From the NCBI GenBank assembly GCA_029259545.1, contig JAPHEE010000007.1:1-39176 (forward strand): a stretch of 39,176 bases of DNA, in the 5' to 3' direction. The notes under the pieces were generated by a model that worked only from the letters and a program-made list of their open reading frames with translations, had not been told where the DNA came from and made no database searches. Positions within the stretch are counted from its first letter, which is position 1, and each line of letters opens with the position of its first letter. Of the stretch, positions 21,986-31,755 are shown piece after piece. A program made the translations under genes and the position numbers. Origin of the DNA: Candidatus Alkanophaga volatiphilum (GTDB lineage Archaea; Halobacteriota; Syntropharchaeia; Alkanophagales; B39-G2).

Positions 21986-23053
21986 ATGTATGCTGAGTTG
22001 ATGGCAAGTCCTAGCGTTAGAGAGGCTTTATTTTACGAGCGTAGCGGCGACGCCGTCCGCTGCGCCGTCTGCGAGCGACGGTGTCTAATCTCAGAAGGCA
22101 AGAAAGGGGTATGTGGTACGAGGATGAACGTCGGCGGCAGGCTGTTCACGCTCGTCTACGGCGACCTTAACGCTTTAGAGAGCCGCCCGATCGAGATAAA
22201 ACCATTCTTTCACTTCTGGCCTGGCTCTTCTGCTCTGACGTTCTCGACGTGGAGCTGCAATTTTAAGTGCCCGTGGTGCCAGAACTGGAGTCTCAGTAAA
22301 ACGCCGCCCGACCCGTCAAGAGCGAATTTCGTGTCTGCGGAGCGTGTCGTCGAGCTTGCGAGGCGGCGAGGCGACCACGGGCTCTGCGTGAGCTTCACCG
22401 AGCCCACGCTCCTCTTTGAGTTCTCGCTCGATTGCTTTAAGCTTGCAAGACGGTATAACCTTTACAACACCTTCGTGAGCAACGGCTATATGACGGTAGA
22501 GGCGCTTGAGCGGTTGCGGGCGGCTGGGCTCGACGCCATAAACATAGACATGAAGGGCGACGCTGAGGTTTACGAGCGGTATTGCGGTGGCGTCGACGTC
22601 GAGAAGGTCTGGCGGAATGCAAGAGCTGCAAAAAAGATGGGTATGCATGTCGAGATGGTCAACCTCGTGATAACGGGTGTGAACGACGACGAAGATTGTC
22701 TGAGGTGGGTGATTGAAAGGCATCTGAAGGAGCTTGGCGAGATGACTCCTTTGCATTTCACCCGCTACCATCCCGCCTATAAGTTCAATAACCCCGCAAC
22801 GAAAGTTGAAACGTTGGAGCGAGCCTGTGAGCTTGCAAAGCGGCTCGGCGTCGCCTACGTATACATAGGAAACGTCCCTGGACATAAGTACGAGAGCACT
22901 TATTGCCACGAGTGCGGGCGGCTCCTCATCAGGCGATATTCGTATTCGGTGCTGCGTTACGAGCTTACCGCCGAGAAGCGATGTCCGGGCTGCGGCGCCG
23001 AAATACCGATCGTCGGACACTACGTGAGGCGGGCATCCCGCATCTTCTCCTAA
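21986..23053 (+). CDS. amrS: Radical SAM protein, AmrS-like (AmmeMemoRadiSam system)
   Basis: 355 residues. The radical SAM cluster is CNFKCPWC with C91, C95 and C98. An N-terminal cysteine set (C26, C29, C33, C43) and a C-terminal CxxC...CxxC ribbon (CHECG and CPGCG, about 305-335) match the AmrS/PflA-like family. SFTEPTLLFEF and IDMKGDAEVYERYCGG are conserved blocks. The natural reaction is not established. The usual partners AmmeMemoRadiSam A and B are not in the window. It precedes rpl3, but a separate TATA box for rpl3 lies between them. Confidence 0.85.
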   Translation: MYAELMASPSVREALFYERSGDAVRCAVCERRCLISEGKKGVCGTRMNVGGRLFTLVYGDLNALESRPIEIKPFFHFWPGSSALTFSTWSCNFKCPWCQNWSLSKTPPDPSRANFVSAERVVELARRRGDHGLCVSFTEPTLLFEFSLDCFKLARRYNLYNTFVSNGYMTVEALERLRAAGLDAINIDMKGDAEVYERYCGGVDVEKVWRNARAAKKMGMHVEMVNLVITGVNDDEDCLRWVIERHLKELGEMTPLHFTRYHPAYKFNNPATKVETLERACELAKRLGVAYVYIGNVPGHKYESTYCHECGRLLIRRYSYSVLRYELTAEKRCPGCGAEIPIVGHYVRRASRIFS

Positions 23054-23059
23054 CACAAG

Positions 23060-23068
23060 CTTTTTAAG
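23060..23068 (+). promoter_or_regulatory. TATA box for the uL3-uL4 operon
   Basis: CTTTTTAAG is centred about 33 bases before ATG 23097, giving a short leader that still accommodates GCGGAG next to the start. Confidence 0.5.
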
Positions 23069-23096
23069 CAGGGCTAGCGCATTCTGATGTGCGGAG

Positions 23097-24056
23097 ATGA
23101 CGAAGACGAGCAGACCAAGGAGGGGCTCTCTTGCGTTCTCACCACGGAAGAGGGCGAAAAGCGAGACGTGCAATATACGGAGGATGCAGTTAGCCGAGGG
23201 CAAGTTGCTGCAGGGCTTCGCAGGCTACAAAGCCGGCATGACGCACGTCATCATGATCGACGACGTGCCGACGAGCCTGACCTACGGGACTGAGATCGCA
23301 GTGCCCGTGACCGTCATCGAGACGCCGCCGATGCGGGTCGAGGGCATCCGCCTGTATAAGGTGACGGTGTACGGGTTGAAGTGCCTCACCGAAGTCCTGT
23401 TCAGGAAAGCGGGGGAGGAGGGCGTGCGGAGGATCGAGGACTTGTTGGACGGCGGCGACTACGAGCTTCGGCTCATCATGGCGACGCAGCCGCACCTCGT
23501 GACCGGCGTCCCGAAGAAGCGGCCTGAAATCATGGAAATGCGGCTCGGCGGCAGCCTCGAAGAGGCGCTGGACTATGCGAGAAACGTCTTTGGCAAGGAG
23601 GTTCGTGTACGGGACGTGTTCAGCGAGGGCGAGTTCGTGGACGTGACCGCCGTGACGAAGGGCAAGGGCACGCAAGGTCCTGTGAAGAGGTGGGGCGTGA
23701 AGATCCAGAACGCCAAAGCCTACCGTTCGAGCAAGGGGCGGCACGTCGGCACGCTCGGACCTTGGACGCCGGCGAGGACGAGCTGGCGTGTCCCGATGAT
23801 GGGGCAGACGGGCTACCACCAGCGGACGGAATACAACAAACGTATATTGAAGATCGGGGAGAACGGGGAGGAGGTCACGCCGAAGGGCGGCTTCCTGCAC
23901 TACGGCATCGTCCGCAATGAATACATACTTCTGAAGGGGAGCGTTCCCGGTCCTGTGAAGAGGTTGATACGACTATCCCCCGCAATAAGGGCGCATCCGG
24001 AGCTCGGGGCGCCGCAAATCGTGTACATAAGCACGGAGTCGAAGCAGGGCTGCTGA
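23097..24056 (+). CDS. rpl3: Ribosomal protein uL3
   Basis: 319 residues. Starts with the archaeal/eukaryotic type N-terminus ([15 protein letters not shown]). The universal L3 segment includes [38 protein letters not shown] and [15 protein letters not shown]. It is a large-subunit protein near the peptidyl transferase centre. Codon use is noticeably GC-richer than in neighbouring genes, as expected for high expression. It is followed 16 bases later by rpl4, the usual archaeal order. Confidence 0.97.
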   Translation: MTKTSRPRRGSLAFSPRKRAKSETCNIRRMQLAEGKLLQGFAGYKAGMTHVIMIDDVPTSLTYGTEIAVPVTVIETPPMRVEGIRLYKVTVYGLKCLTEVLFRKAGEEGVRRIEDLLDGGDYELRLIMATQPHLVTGVPKKRPEIMEMRLGGSLEEALDYARNVFGKEVRVRDVFSEGEFVDVTAVTKGKGTQGPVKRWGVKIQNAKAYRSSKGRHVGTLGPWTPARTSWRVPMMGQTGYHQRTEYNKRILKIGENGEEVTPKGGFLHYGIVRNEYILLKGSVPGPVKRLIRLSPAIRAHPELGAPQIVYISTESKQGC

Positions 24057-24072
24057 TAGGGGGCGTGCGAGT

Positions 24073-24876
24073 ATGGAGGGCGAGAGCGCGGTCGCCGAAG
24101 AGGGCGAGGTTGCCAAAACTGCTAAGGTGTTGAGCCTTTCCGGCGAGGTCGTCCGTGAGATCGTGCTACCCCCGGTGTTCATGGAGGAGTACCGTCCCGA
24201 CCTGATAAAGAGGGCGGTGCTCGCCGCACAAGCGAACAGGCTCCAGCCGTACGGTGCGAGCGTCCTCGCCGGGCGGGACACCTCCGCAGAGAGCTGGGGT
24301 CCGGGCTACGGCGTCGCCCGGGTCCCTCGGATAAAGACGGGGCGGCGTGCCGCAAGGGTGCCGCAGGCGGTCGGCGGTCGGCGGGCACATCCGCCGAAGC
24401 CCGAGAAGATCCTGAGCGAGAAGATCAACAAAAAGGAGCGGCGGAAAGCGCTGAGGTCGGCGATCGCGGCGACCGCCGACGAAAGCCTCGTGCGGCAGCG
24501 CGGGCACAAGTTCAGTGCGGAACTCCCGATAGTCATGGAGGACGCATTTGAGGGCTTGAAGAAGACGAGAGATGTGAAGGAGGTTTTCGAGAGGATCGGA
24601 GTGTGGGAGGACGTGCTGCGGGCGAAGGAACGGAAGGTGCGTGCCGGCATCGGAAAGATGCGGGGACGCCGCTACAAGACGAAGAAGAGCGTCTTAATAG
24701 TTTTCGGGACGGAAGGGGGGCACGAGGGCATAAGACGGGCGGCAAGAAACCTGCCGGGCGTGGACGTCGTCCACGTGCGTCTGCTGAACGCCGAACTCCT
24801 GGCGCCGGGGACGCACGCCGGCAGGCTCACGGTCTGGACGGAAAGCGCCATCCGGGGCTTGGAAAGTTTTGCTTAG
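24073..24876 (+). CDS. rpl4: Ribosomal protein uL4
   Basis: 267 residues, archaeal-length L4. It has the extended loop with [20 protein letters not shown] that lines the exit tunnel, then [17 protein letters not shown] and the C-terminal [14 protein letters not shown]. The family normally precedes L23 and L2. Here the next gene is on the opposite strand and unrelated, so the S10-type ribosomal cluster stops after two genes. Confidence 0.97.
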   Translation: MEGESAVAEEGEVAKTAKVLSLSGEVVREIVLPPVFMEEYRPDLIKRAVLAAQANRLQPYGASVLAGRDTSAESWGPGYGVARVPRIKTGRRAARVPQAVGGRRAHPPKPEKILSEKINKKERRKALRSAIAATADESLVRQRGHKFSAELPIVMEDAFEGLKKTRDVKEVFERIGVWEDVLRAKERKVRAGIGKMRGRRYKTKKSVLIVFGTEGGHEGIRRAARNLPGVDVVHVRLLNAELLAPGTHAGRLTVWTESAIRGLESFA

Positions 24877-24936
24877 CATTTCTGACGGTCTGGCGGAGCG
24901 CCTCTGATTTTGGCAAGAGAAAAGAAATAGGGGAGA

Positions 24937-25398
24937 TTATTCTGCGAGTGTGAACACCGGGCAGACTCTATCCCCTGAGGTGTGCTTATCTCCGGGGAGG
25001 ACCGCCGCCTCCTTGAACGTCACTTTCTTCCCGACGAGAAAGTCCTTCTGCGCCTTTTCGACGTCGACGTCGAGTCTTGCGGGTATCCAAGGACCCTCGT
25101 TCGTCTTCACGAATGCCACGATGTAGGGGGGTTCGAGCCCCTCCGGCGGAACGTAGATGACGGTGTACGACATGATCTCCCCTTTCCCGCTGAGCTCTAC
25201 GACTTCGAAGTCTTTAAATGGCGTCTGGCAGCGCTGGCAGACCGAGAACGGCGGCGCAGTCACGGCTCCGCACTCCTTGCACTTTATCCCGAGAAGCCTT
25301 CCCTCCTTCAGGGCGGCTTCCCACTGGTCCTTGGTCAGCGGGTACTTGTAGGCTTTCTCCATCTCGGCGAGAACCTCCTCCTCGTCCTTCCCAACCAT
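24937..25398 (-). CDS. DUF35 zinc-ribbon/OB-fold protein
   Basis: 153 residues. Rubredoxin-like zinc ribbon CKECG...CQRCQ at about 40-58, then an OB fold (GKGEIMSYTVIYVPPEG, PYIVAFVKTNEG). Such proteins bind thiolases and supply a CoA-binding surface. In archaea they bridge acetoacetyl-CoA thiolase and HMG-CoA synthase, and in BbsAB of anaerobic toluene degraders they pair with a thiolase. ATG 25398 is used because GGAGGTGA precedes it; GTG 25407 overlaps the thiolase stop. It is the last gene of the four-gene operon. Confidence 0.88.
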   Translation of the reverse strand: MVGKDEEEVLAEMEKAYKYPLTKDQWEAALKEGRLLGIKCKECGAVTAPPFSVCQRCQTPFKDFEVVELSGKGEIMSYTVIYVPPEGLEPPYIVAFVKTNEGPWIPARLDVDVEKAQKDFLVGKKVTFKEAAVLPGDKHTSGDRVCPVFTLAE

Positions 25399-25403
25399 CT
25401 CGT

Positions 25404-26594
25404 TCACCTCCTGCGTTTGGACCTTCCGAGGACTATGTGACCGAGCGATGCGAAGGTCCCGCCGAGGTTGTCCGTCATCCCGATCTCGGGCACGGGCGTC
25501 ACCTGGTTACCTTTGACCTCCTCGCCCCTGAGCTGCTTGACGAGCGAGTAGACCTGAGCGACACCAGTAGCACCGACGGGATGCCCTTTGCCCATCAAGC
25601 CACCATCGGGGTTCACTGGAATCCTGCCGCCGATGTCCGTCTGTCCTTCAGCAGCAGCCTCGGCGCCCTTGCCCCAGTCGAAGAAGCCTATCTGCTCGTA
25701 GATCAGGATCTCGGCGATGGTGAAGCAGTCATGAGCCATAAGTACTTGGATGTCGTCAGGGCTGAGCCCTGCCATCTTGAGGGCTCTTCTCGAGGACTGT
25801 ATCCTGCTTATCGCCTTTATGTACTCTTCGTGTCTTGAGAGTCCGCCTCCCGACGCGGCGCCGACGCCAAGTACGTAGATGGGCTCGTCGGTGTATCTCC
25901 TCGCGATGTCCGCCGAGCATAGTATTGCGGCGGAGGCACCGTCAGTGAACGGGCAGCAGTCAAGCAGCGTCAACGGCCACGCTATCATCCTCGCGCTGAG
26001 TACATCCTCAACCTTGAGATCCCCATATTTCTTGTAGAATTGTGCCTTTGGATTTCGTGCGGCGTGAGCGTGGTTCTTTATTGAGACGTGCGCCATCATC
26101 TCTCTGAGCTTCTCGATCGGGATGTCGTACTTCTTCGCATACATGGTAGCGGCGGAGGCGAAGACGCCAGGGAACGTGCTTCCCGTGTTGCTCGCATACA
26201 GCTCATCGCCCATGGCGAAGGTTCTCGTTGCATACGGCGTGCCTGCTATGAGAGTCCGTTCTGTCCCTCCGACCATCACGATGTCGAAGAGTCCTGAGGC
26301 GACGGCGTTCCAGCCGAGGATGAAGGCGTACGTGGCGCTCGTGCACGCCCCCTCGAGCCTGAACGCCGGAACCGTCTTAGCTCCGATTTCCCAAGCGAGG
26401 TGCGGCGCAATGTTCGCAACCCCCTCGTAGTGGCTCCCTAAACAGTTACCGATCCACAGTCCCTCTATCTCTTTCGGCGTGACGCCCGCGTCTTCCATGG
26501 CTTGGTGAGCAGCTTCGGCGAAAAGCTCGAAGCAAGTTTTGTCGGTACGCCCAAACTTCGTCTGTCCTACCCCTATGATCGCTACATCTCGCAT
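25404..26594 (-). CDS. SCP2-type thiolase (acyl-CoA acyltransferase), first of two
   Basis: 396 residues. The nucleophile is Cys84 in EGACTSATYA. HDCFTIAEI stands in place of NEAFA, and GKGHPVGATG carries the catalytic His. The canonical second cysteine (CxGGG) is absent, the motif being DNLGGTFASLG. This matches SCP2/BbsB-like thiolases that act with a DUF35 partner, which lies directly downstream. ATG 26594 (MRDVAIIGVGQTKFG) follows GAGGTGA; an in-frame ATG at 26609 is too close to its own site. The substrate is unknown; acetoacetyl-CoA or longer 3-ketoacyl-CoA are candidates. Confidence 0.9.
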   Translation of the reverse strand: MRDVAIIGVGQTKFGRTDKTCFELFAEAAHQAMEDAGVTPKEIEGLWIGNCLGSHYEGVANIAPHLAWEIGAKTVPAFRLEGACTSATYAFILGWNAVASGLFDIVMVGGTERTLIAGTPYATRTFAMGDELYASNTGSTFPGVFASAATMYAKKYDIPIEKLREMMAHVSIKNHAHAARNPKAQFYKKYGDLKVEDVLSARMIAWPLTLLDCCPFTDGASAAILCSADIARRYTDEPIYVLGVGAASGGGLSRHEEYIKAISRIQSSRRALKMAGLSPDDIQVLMAHDCFTIAEILIYEQIGFFDWGKGAEAAAEGQTDIGGRIPVNPDGGLMGKGHPVGATGVAQVYSLVKQLRGEEVKGNQVTPVPEIGMTDNLGGTFASLGHIVLGRSKRRR

Positions 26595-26674
26595 GTTCTC
26601 ACCTCTCATCCCCTCTCCGCGGCTCGCCCGTGAACGAACCACGTCTATATCAGAAGGGGGGGAGAAAAATTTTA

Positions 26675-27880
26675 CTATTTTTCTCCGGGTTTCCAGTCGG
26701 GGCGTCCAACGATGCCCACCATTGCGACCGCCTGTGGACCGCCGAGGTTATGGGCGAATCCCGCCTGTGCGTTCTCAACTTGGAGCCCTTCCGCCCTGCC
26801 GAGCACCTGTCTCGTGAGTTCCACGATCATGCGGACGCCAGTCGCTCCGATCGGGTGCCCGAAGCACTTGAGCCCGCCGTCAGGGTTTATCGGGAAGTCG
26901 CCGTCAATGGCAGTAACGCCATCTCTAATGAGCTGCGCGCCCTCGCCAGGCTTGCAGAGCTTCATGTCTTGGTAGTTTATGAGCTCGGTGATGGTGAAGC
27001 AGTCGTGGACGATGCCAAAGTCGAGCTCTTTGCGGGGGTCAGTGATGCCAGCTTCCTTGTATGCCATCTCCGCAGCCTTCACGTTCGCCGGGAATGCGAG
27101 TCCGGTCCAGTCCTTGCGGTAGAACGGGTGCAAAGTCTCAACGGCGAGTCCCATTGCTTTTATCGTGGCGTATTCGTCACCAACAAGCTCTTTCGCAATT
27201 TCAGGCCTCGTGAGAACCACGGCAGCGGCGCCGTCGGACATCGCACAGCAGTCAAAAAGTCCCAGCGGGTACGCGATCATCGGCGCCTTCAACGCCGTCT
27301 CCACAGTGATTTCGCGGCGGAAGTGCGCCTTCGGGTGCCGTGCGCCGTTATAATGGTTCTTGACCGCGACGAGCGCTAAATCCTCCTTCGTCCAGCCCCA
27401 CTCCTTGAAAGCACGGATGGCAGCCATTGCGAACATCGCCGGCGCGCTCTCGGCGTTCAGCGCGATTTCCGATCCAAGGAGCATTTTATCAAGGTCCGGC
27501 AGTCCCCTCGAACCCTGATCGAGGATTTTCTCGACGCCGCACGCGATCACGATGTCGTACATGCCTGCGGCGACGGCATAAGCGGCGTTCCTAACCGCAT
27601 CCATACCCGTCGCGCAATAGTTTTCGATTCTTGTGATAGGCTTACCGTACCACTTCAGCGGGTCGGCGAAGGCGTCACCGGCGACGCCCGAGAACGTCCA
27701 GAACGTCCCGACCCATACCGCCTCCACATCCTTTCGCAGGTCCACGTTCGCCTCATTGCACGCCTCATAAACGGCTTCCACGAGCAGGTCCTCGTGGTCC
27801 TTCTCCCAAATTTCACCAAACTTTGTAACTCCCGTCCCTATTATTGCGACCCTATCAGTAATCCTTCCCAATACAATCAC
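26675..27880 (-). CDS. SCP2-type thiolase (acyl-CoA acyltransferase), second of two
   Basis: About 401 residues. The nucleophile is Cys89 in ENYCATGMDAV; HDCFTITEL and FGHPIGATG follow. As in the other thiolase, the second cysteine motif is replaced (AHNLGGPQAV). GTG 27880 overlaps the TGA of the HMGCS-like gene in GTGA, typical of coupled translation. TTG 27871 has better spacing from GGGGG and would begin GRITDRVAIIGTG. The frame stays open far upstream inside the HMGCS-like gene, but that part is antisense-like in composition and not protein. The two thiolases are clearly diverged, not a recent duplication. Confidence 0.9.
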   Translation of the reverse strand: MIVLGRITDRVAIIGTGVTKFGEIWEKDHEDLLVEAVYEACNEANVDLRKDVEAVWVGTFWTFSGVAGDAFADPLKWYGKPITRIENYCATGMDAVRNAAYAVAAGMYDIVIACGVEKILDQGSRGLPDLDKMLLGSEIALNAESAPAMFAMAAIRAFKEWGWTKEDLALVAVKNHYNGARHPKAHFRREITVETALKAPMIAYPLGLFDCCAMSDGAAAVVLTRPEIAKELVGDEYATIKAMGLAVETLHPFYRKDWTGLAFPANVKAAEMAYKEAGITDPRKELDFGIVHDCFTITELINYQDMKLCKPGEGAQLIRDGVTAIDGDFPINPDGGLKCFGHPIGATGVRMIVELTRQVLGRAEGLQVENAQAGFAHNLGGPQAVAMVGIVGRPDWKPGEK

Positions 27881-29319
27881 CCCCTTACAGGTCTTGCTTT
27901 CCAGCCATAGTGCCTGAACCTCGCCCTCTCGTGCCAGAGCCTGAACGTGAGCTCGACCTCCATGCCCACATCCACCTCCTTCAGGTCGTGGTCGGTCAGC
28001 TCCAGCAGGACGCGGCAGCCGTCTTCGAGGTCGACGGAGACTTTTGTCGACGGGTTGATGCCGTCGCCGGGCTGTATGTTTCCGGGACCGAAGAGGTAGT
28101 CGTGCGTGAACGTGTAGACCTTGCCCCGCCTCGCGAGCTTCACCTCCTCGTAGTTGTCCTTCTCGCCGCAGTACATGCAAACTCTGCCTATCGGATAGCT
28201 TACGTTGCCGCACTTCTTGCACTTCATCCCATAGAACGGAAGTATTGCCTTCTCATCCCGCCAGTACTTGACGATCGGCGACCTCGGCATTTCCGGCAGC
28301 TGTGACGGCCAACCTGTATCAAGAACGCCTTTGAACGCCGCAAACTTCGCATAAGAGGGGAGCATCTTCTTCGACTTTATGTAGTTCGTGCCACGCCTCG
28401 TGCCCTTCAGCTCTTCCACCTTCTCCGTCGTCTTCACCACGAATGCGTCGCTGCCGTCGCCTTGGCTTGCGCACAGTATTCTCTCATCAGGCTTTGCTTG
28501 CTCAAGAGCGGCGACGAGCAGCAGGAGTGCGTGCGGCGTCCCTGTGATCCCCACGGTGCTGAACAGCGGGTCTTGGAGCTGCGTTTTGGGGTCGATTCCC
28601 AGCATGTTCGCAGCGCCAAGTATGCTTCGTGGATCCGGCCCGTAGATTGCGACCTTAGAGATGTCTTTCGGGCTGAGGTTTAGCTTTTTGGCGAGCATTC
28701 CGGCAGCGGTCGGCAGGTCTCGCAGGTAGCCATATCTCGTGTCGAGCTTCGCCTCGAAACGCCTTGGGAATGGATCGACCTCACGCCTCCACGGACCCGG
28801 TATCGGGTTTATGACCGTCGAAAAGCCCTCGATGTCGGCAATCACGCCATCCTCGCCAATTAGGAGTGCGGCGGCGCCGTCCCCGAAGATCTGCTCGAGA
28901 TCGGAAGAAGGAATCGCTATCCTAGAGTCGGCGGCGGTCACCAGAACCTTCTTTGCGGAACCTGCCTTCACCATGTCCATAGCCATCTTCACAGCAGTCG
29001 TCCCCGCCCGTAACGTTCCCGTGATGTCCGCAGTTGTAATGTCGCGCCGTAAGTCCAGTGCGGATGCTATCATTGCAGAGGCTTGCTTTTCCTCTAAGGG
29101 GGATGTAACGGTTGCGAAGAAGAGCGCATCCACCTCTTTCGGATCTATGCCCGTGAGGCAGTCGAGCCCTGCTTCAACAGCCATCGTCAGGCTGTCTTCG
29201 TCGAAGGAAGCTACGGAACGTTCTCCCCCCATCGTTGCAGAACCGTGCGCCCTCGCTATCTCGTCCCTGCTTATCCTCCATATCGGAATGTACGCTCCGT
29301 ACGATATTATTCCTACCAT
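27877..29319 (-). CDS. HMG-CoA-synthase-like protein fused to DUF35, catalytic residues missing
   Basis: 480 residues. Residues 1-350 have the HMG-CoA synthase fold pattern (GIISYGAYIPIWRISRDEI, IFGDGAAALLIGEDG, LLLLVAALEQAKPDERILC). Residues 375-480 are a DUF35 zinc ribbon (CKKCG...CMYCG) and OB fold. The catalytic Cys of HMGCS (normally ACKAGT-like) is Leu103 in TLRAGTTAV. The Glu region reads FFATVTSP, and the His segment reads YGPDPRS. It is therefore unlikely to make HMG-CoA and may be a scaffold or a different acyl-CoA enzyme. It leads the operon with two thiolases and DUF35. Confidence 0.85.
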   Translation of the reverse strand: MVGIISYGAYIPIWRISRDEIARAHGSATMGGERSVASFDEDSLTMAVEAGLDCLTGIDPKEVDALFFATVTSPLEEKQASAMIASALDLRRDITTADITGTLRAGTTAVKMAMDMVKAGSAKKVLVTAADSRIAIPSSDLEQIFGDGAAALLIGEDGVIADIEGFSTVINPIPGPWRREVDPFPRRFEAKLDTRYGYLRDLPTAAGMLAKKLNLSPKDISKVAIYGPDPRSILGAANMLGIDPKTQLQDPLFSTVGITGTPHALLLLVAALEQAKPDERILCASQGDGSDAFVVKTTEKVEELKGTRRGTNYIKSKKMLPSYAKFAAFKGVLDTGWPSQLPEMPRSPIVKYWRDEKAILPFYGMKCKKCGNVSYPIGRVCMYCGEKDNYEEVKLARRGKVYTFTHDYLFGPGNIQPGDGINPSTKVSVDLEDGCRVLLELTDHDLKEVDVGMEVELTFRLWHERARFRHYGWKARPVRG

Positions 29320-29438
29320 CCAGAAGTCCTTCTAGAGTAACATGTTAAATCATTTTCTATTTTCAGTACGTCCCGGCGGGCGGCGTGTTGGAAAATTGAA
29401 GTAGTATCGTACTGAGATCAGTGTCTTCGAACGACACG

Positions 29439-29447
29439 CTTATAATG
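29439..29447 (+). promoter_or_regulatory. TATA box for larA
   Basis: CTTATAATG is centred 27 bases before ATG 29470, so the larA message is probably leaderless. The 150-base gap between it and the divergent HMGCS-like gene also holds a TATA-like GATTTAACA for the minus strand near 29347-29355. Confidence 0.5.
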
Positions 29448-29469
29448 GTCGAAGCTTAGCTTTTAGGAG

Positions 29470-30726
29470 ATGTCTTTCAAGCTTCCTTACGGCACGGGCG
29501 TTTTAGAGCTTGAAATGGAGGCGGCGGTGCTCGACGGCAACCCTGCAAAGGCTAGACGTAGCACGCCGCAGCACAGTGTGATAAAATCGGCAATGAGCAA
29601 CCCTACCGGCACTAAAAGGTTAAGGGACTTGTGTGTCGCCGGTGCGCGCAAGGTGGTAATCGTGGTGGACGACCACACTAGAACGACGCCGACCGAGCTT
29701 ATGCTCGACGGCATCATGGAGGAATTAAGAGATGCTGGAGTTAAGACCACGGACATAAAGATTTTGGTGGCGTGCGGGACGCACGAGCCGCCTGCCGAAG
29801 GCGAGCTGAAAAGAATTCTTGGCAAGTATTATAACCTCTATAGGGGCGGCGAGCTAGAGGTCGAGCCGCACGACTGTGACGCCGCCGAGAACCTCGTACG
29901 CCTCGGCGAGACGAGTAGGGGTACGCCTGTCCTTATCAACAAGAGCTACGTGGACGCCGACTTGAGAATTCTGACAGGAGATATCACGCTACACTATTAT
30001 GCAGGCTTTGGCGGCGGGCGTAAGAGTATAATACCGGGAATTGCAGGACGAGAGTCGATAAAGAAGAACCATGCGTTGCTCGTGGACGAGCGGGCAACGA
30101 CCGCAAACCTTGAGGGCAACCCTGTGCATCTGGACATGTGCGAGTTCGCATCCTTCGCTCCGCCCCATTTCACGCTGAACGTCGTCGCTGACGCCGATGG
30201 AGCGCTCGTAGATGCTTATGCTGGTGAACTTAACGCCGTTTTCGAGCGTGGCGTTGCTGCTGCCCGTAAAATCTTCGAAAAGCATGTCAGTGGCAATTTT
30301 GACGCTTTGGTAGTAAGTGCAGGCGGCTTCCCTAAAGACAGGAACCTCTACCAAGCTTCAAAGGCGATAGAACACTGTTATAGAGCGGTAAAACCGGGTG
30401 GCAAGCTCATATTGGTGGCAAAATGCGATGAGGGCGTGGGGAACGAGCATTTTGAAAAGTGGATGGAGTTCGACGAAACTGAGCTGGAGCGGGCAATTCG
30501 AGAGAATTTCGTGCTCGGCGGACATAAAGCCTTTTACTTGAGGAGGGCGATGCGTAGAGTCGGCATTTCGATAGTTTCAGAGCTCGATGCCCATAGGCTC
30601 GAAGGGTGGGGTATAAGCGCTTACTCCTCCTTAGAGGAAGCTTTAAAAGAGGAGGTGAAGGAAGGAGATAAGGTGGGAGTAGTTAGGAGAGGTATGGACG
30701 TGCTGTTGGTTCCATCTGCAAGGTGA
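29470..30726 (+). CDS. LarA-family nickel-pincer racemase/epimerase
   Basis: 418 residues. The LarA catalytic pattern is intact: CGTHEPP (first His), [13 protein letters not shown] (His and cofactor-linked Lys) and KKNHALL (third His). [10 protein letters not shown] near residue 68 and the glycine loop are typical. Members use a nickel pincer nucleotide to racemise or epimerise 2-hydroxy acids; the substrate here is unknown. The accessory genes larB, larC and larE are not in the window. The cobalt/nickel uptake genes near 38000 could be relevant, but the link is speculative. Confidence 0.88.
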   Translation: MSFKLPYGTGVLELEMEAAVLDGNPAKARRSTPQHSVIKSAMSNPTGTKRLRDLCVAGARKVVIVVDDHTRTTPTELMLDGIMEELRDAGVKTTDIKILVACGTHEPPAEGELKRILGKYYNLYRGGELEVEPHDCDAAENLVRLGETSRGTPVLINKSYVDADLRILTGDITLHYYAGFGGGRKSIIPGIAGRESIKKNHALLVDERATTANLEGNPVHLDMCEFASFAPPHFTLNVVADADGALVDAYAGELNAVFERGVAAARKIFEKHVSGNFDALVVSAGGFPKDRNLYQASKAIEHCYRAVKPGGKLILVAKCDEGVGNEHFEKWMEFDETELERAIRENFVLGGHKAFYLRRAMRRVGISIVSELDAHRLEGWGISAYSSLEEALKEEVKEGDKVGVVRRGMDVLLVPSAR

Positions 30727-30737
30727 AGGGGATAATA

Positions 30738-31193
30738 ATGTCATCGCTACAGAGAAGGCTCGCCGCAGAAATCCTGAAAGTCGGTGTGCATAGGGTCTGG
30801 ATGAGCCCTGAGCCCGAAGCTATGGAGCGGATAGCTGAAGCCGTGACCAGAGAGGATGTGAGGGCGCTGATCGAGGAGGGCCTCATAAAAAGGAGACCGG
30901 AGAAGGGGGTGAGCAGGGGCAGGGCGAGACTTAGAGAGCAGAAGAAACGCCTTGGCAGACGCCGCGGACATGGTTCAAGAAAGGGCGCAAAGGGTGCAAG
31001 AATGCCGAAGAAACGTCGCTGGATAATGCGTATCCGAGCGCTCCGCCGCCGCCTCAGGGAGCTGCGGGACAGCGGGAAGATCGACAGGAGGACCTACAGG
31101 ATGCTTTACAGGAAGGCGAAGGGTGGGGAGTTCAGGAGCGTCGCACACCTGAATTCATATATAGAGACGACACTCAAGATAAAGTTGGAGTAG
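30738..31193 (+). CDS. rpl19e: Ribosomal protein eL19
   Basis: 151 residues. The start [16 protein letters not shown], then [20 protein letters not shown], is the characteristic basic loop. A long basic helix follows, ending in [15 protein letters not shown] 30738 is preceded by GAAGGGG; GTG 30723 upstream overlaps the larA end. It is the first gene of the ribosomal block eL19-uL18-uS5-uL30, in the standard archaeal order. The usual predecessor eL32 is replaced by larA. Confidence 0.96.
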   Translation: MSSLQRRLAAEILKVGVHRVWMSPEPEAMERIAEAVTREDVRALIEEGLIKRRPEKGVSRGRARLREQKKRLGRRRGHGSRKGAKGARMPKKRRWIMRIRALRRRLRELRDSGKIDRRTYRMLYRKAKGGEFRSVAHLNSYIETTLKIKLE

Positions 31194-31197
31194 GGAA

Positions 31198-31755
31198 ATG
31201 GCAAGAGGACCGACGTACAGAGTGCCGTTTAGGCGCCGTCGCGAGGGGAAGACGAATTACCGGAAAAGGTTGAAGCTCCTGCTTAGTGGTAAGCCGAGGG
31301 TGGTGGTCAGGAAGAGCAACCGCTATATAAGGGTGCACCTCGTCGTCCCTGACGCCAAGGGCGACCGCACGCTCGTCTCTGCGATCTCATCGGAATTAAG
31401 GAAGTATGGCTACGATGGCTACACCGGAAACACGCCGGCAGCCTACCTCACAGGTCTGTTGTTCGGCGTCAGGGCGTTAAATGCCGGCTACGCTGAAGGC
31501 GTCTTGGACATAGGTCTTCACACGCCCTCTCGCGGCGCCAAGGTCTTTGCAGCGTTGAAAGGCGCAATAGACGCGGGCATGGAAATCCCATGTAGTGAAG
31601 AGATCTTCCCCGACGACGCGAGAATACGCGGTGAGCACATCGCATCATATAGAGGCGACACCTCGATATTAGAAAGTTTCGAGCGTGCGAAGCAGAAGAT
31701 TTTGGAGGGGCTGAGCGAAGAAGCGGCTGGAAGGGTGGCAGAAGATGGTAGTTGA
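31198..31755 (+). CDS. rpl18: Ribosomal protein uL18
   Basis: 185 residues, archaeal L18/L5e type with the N-terminal [23 protein letters not shown], then [14 protein letters not shown] and [18 protein letters not shown]. It binds 5S rRNA. It starts four bases after the eL19 stop and overlaps the uS5 start by 11 bases, so translation is coupled. Confidence 0.96.
   Translation: MARGPTYRVPFRRRREGKTNYRKRLKLLLSGKPRVVVRKSNRYIRVHLVVPDAKGDRTLVSAISSELRKYGYDGYTGNTPAAYLTGLLFGVRALNAGYAEGVLDIGLHTPSRGAKVFAALKGAIDAGMEIPCSEEIFPDDARIRGEHIASYRGDTSILESFERAKQKILEGLSEEAAGRVAEDGS

Noticed and set aside
26675-28222. A 515-codon reading of the second thiolase with a long N-terminal part
   Set aside because: The first 114 codons lie inside the HMGCS-like gene in another frame and are Arg/Gly-rich nonsense. 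The thiolase fold starts near GRITDRVAIIG.
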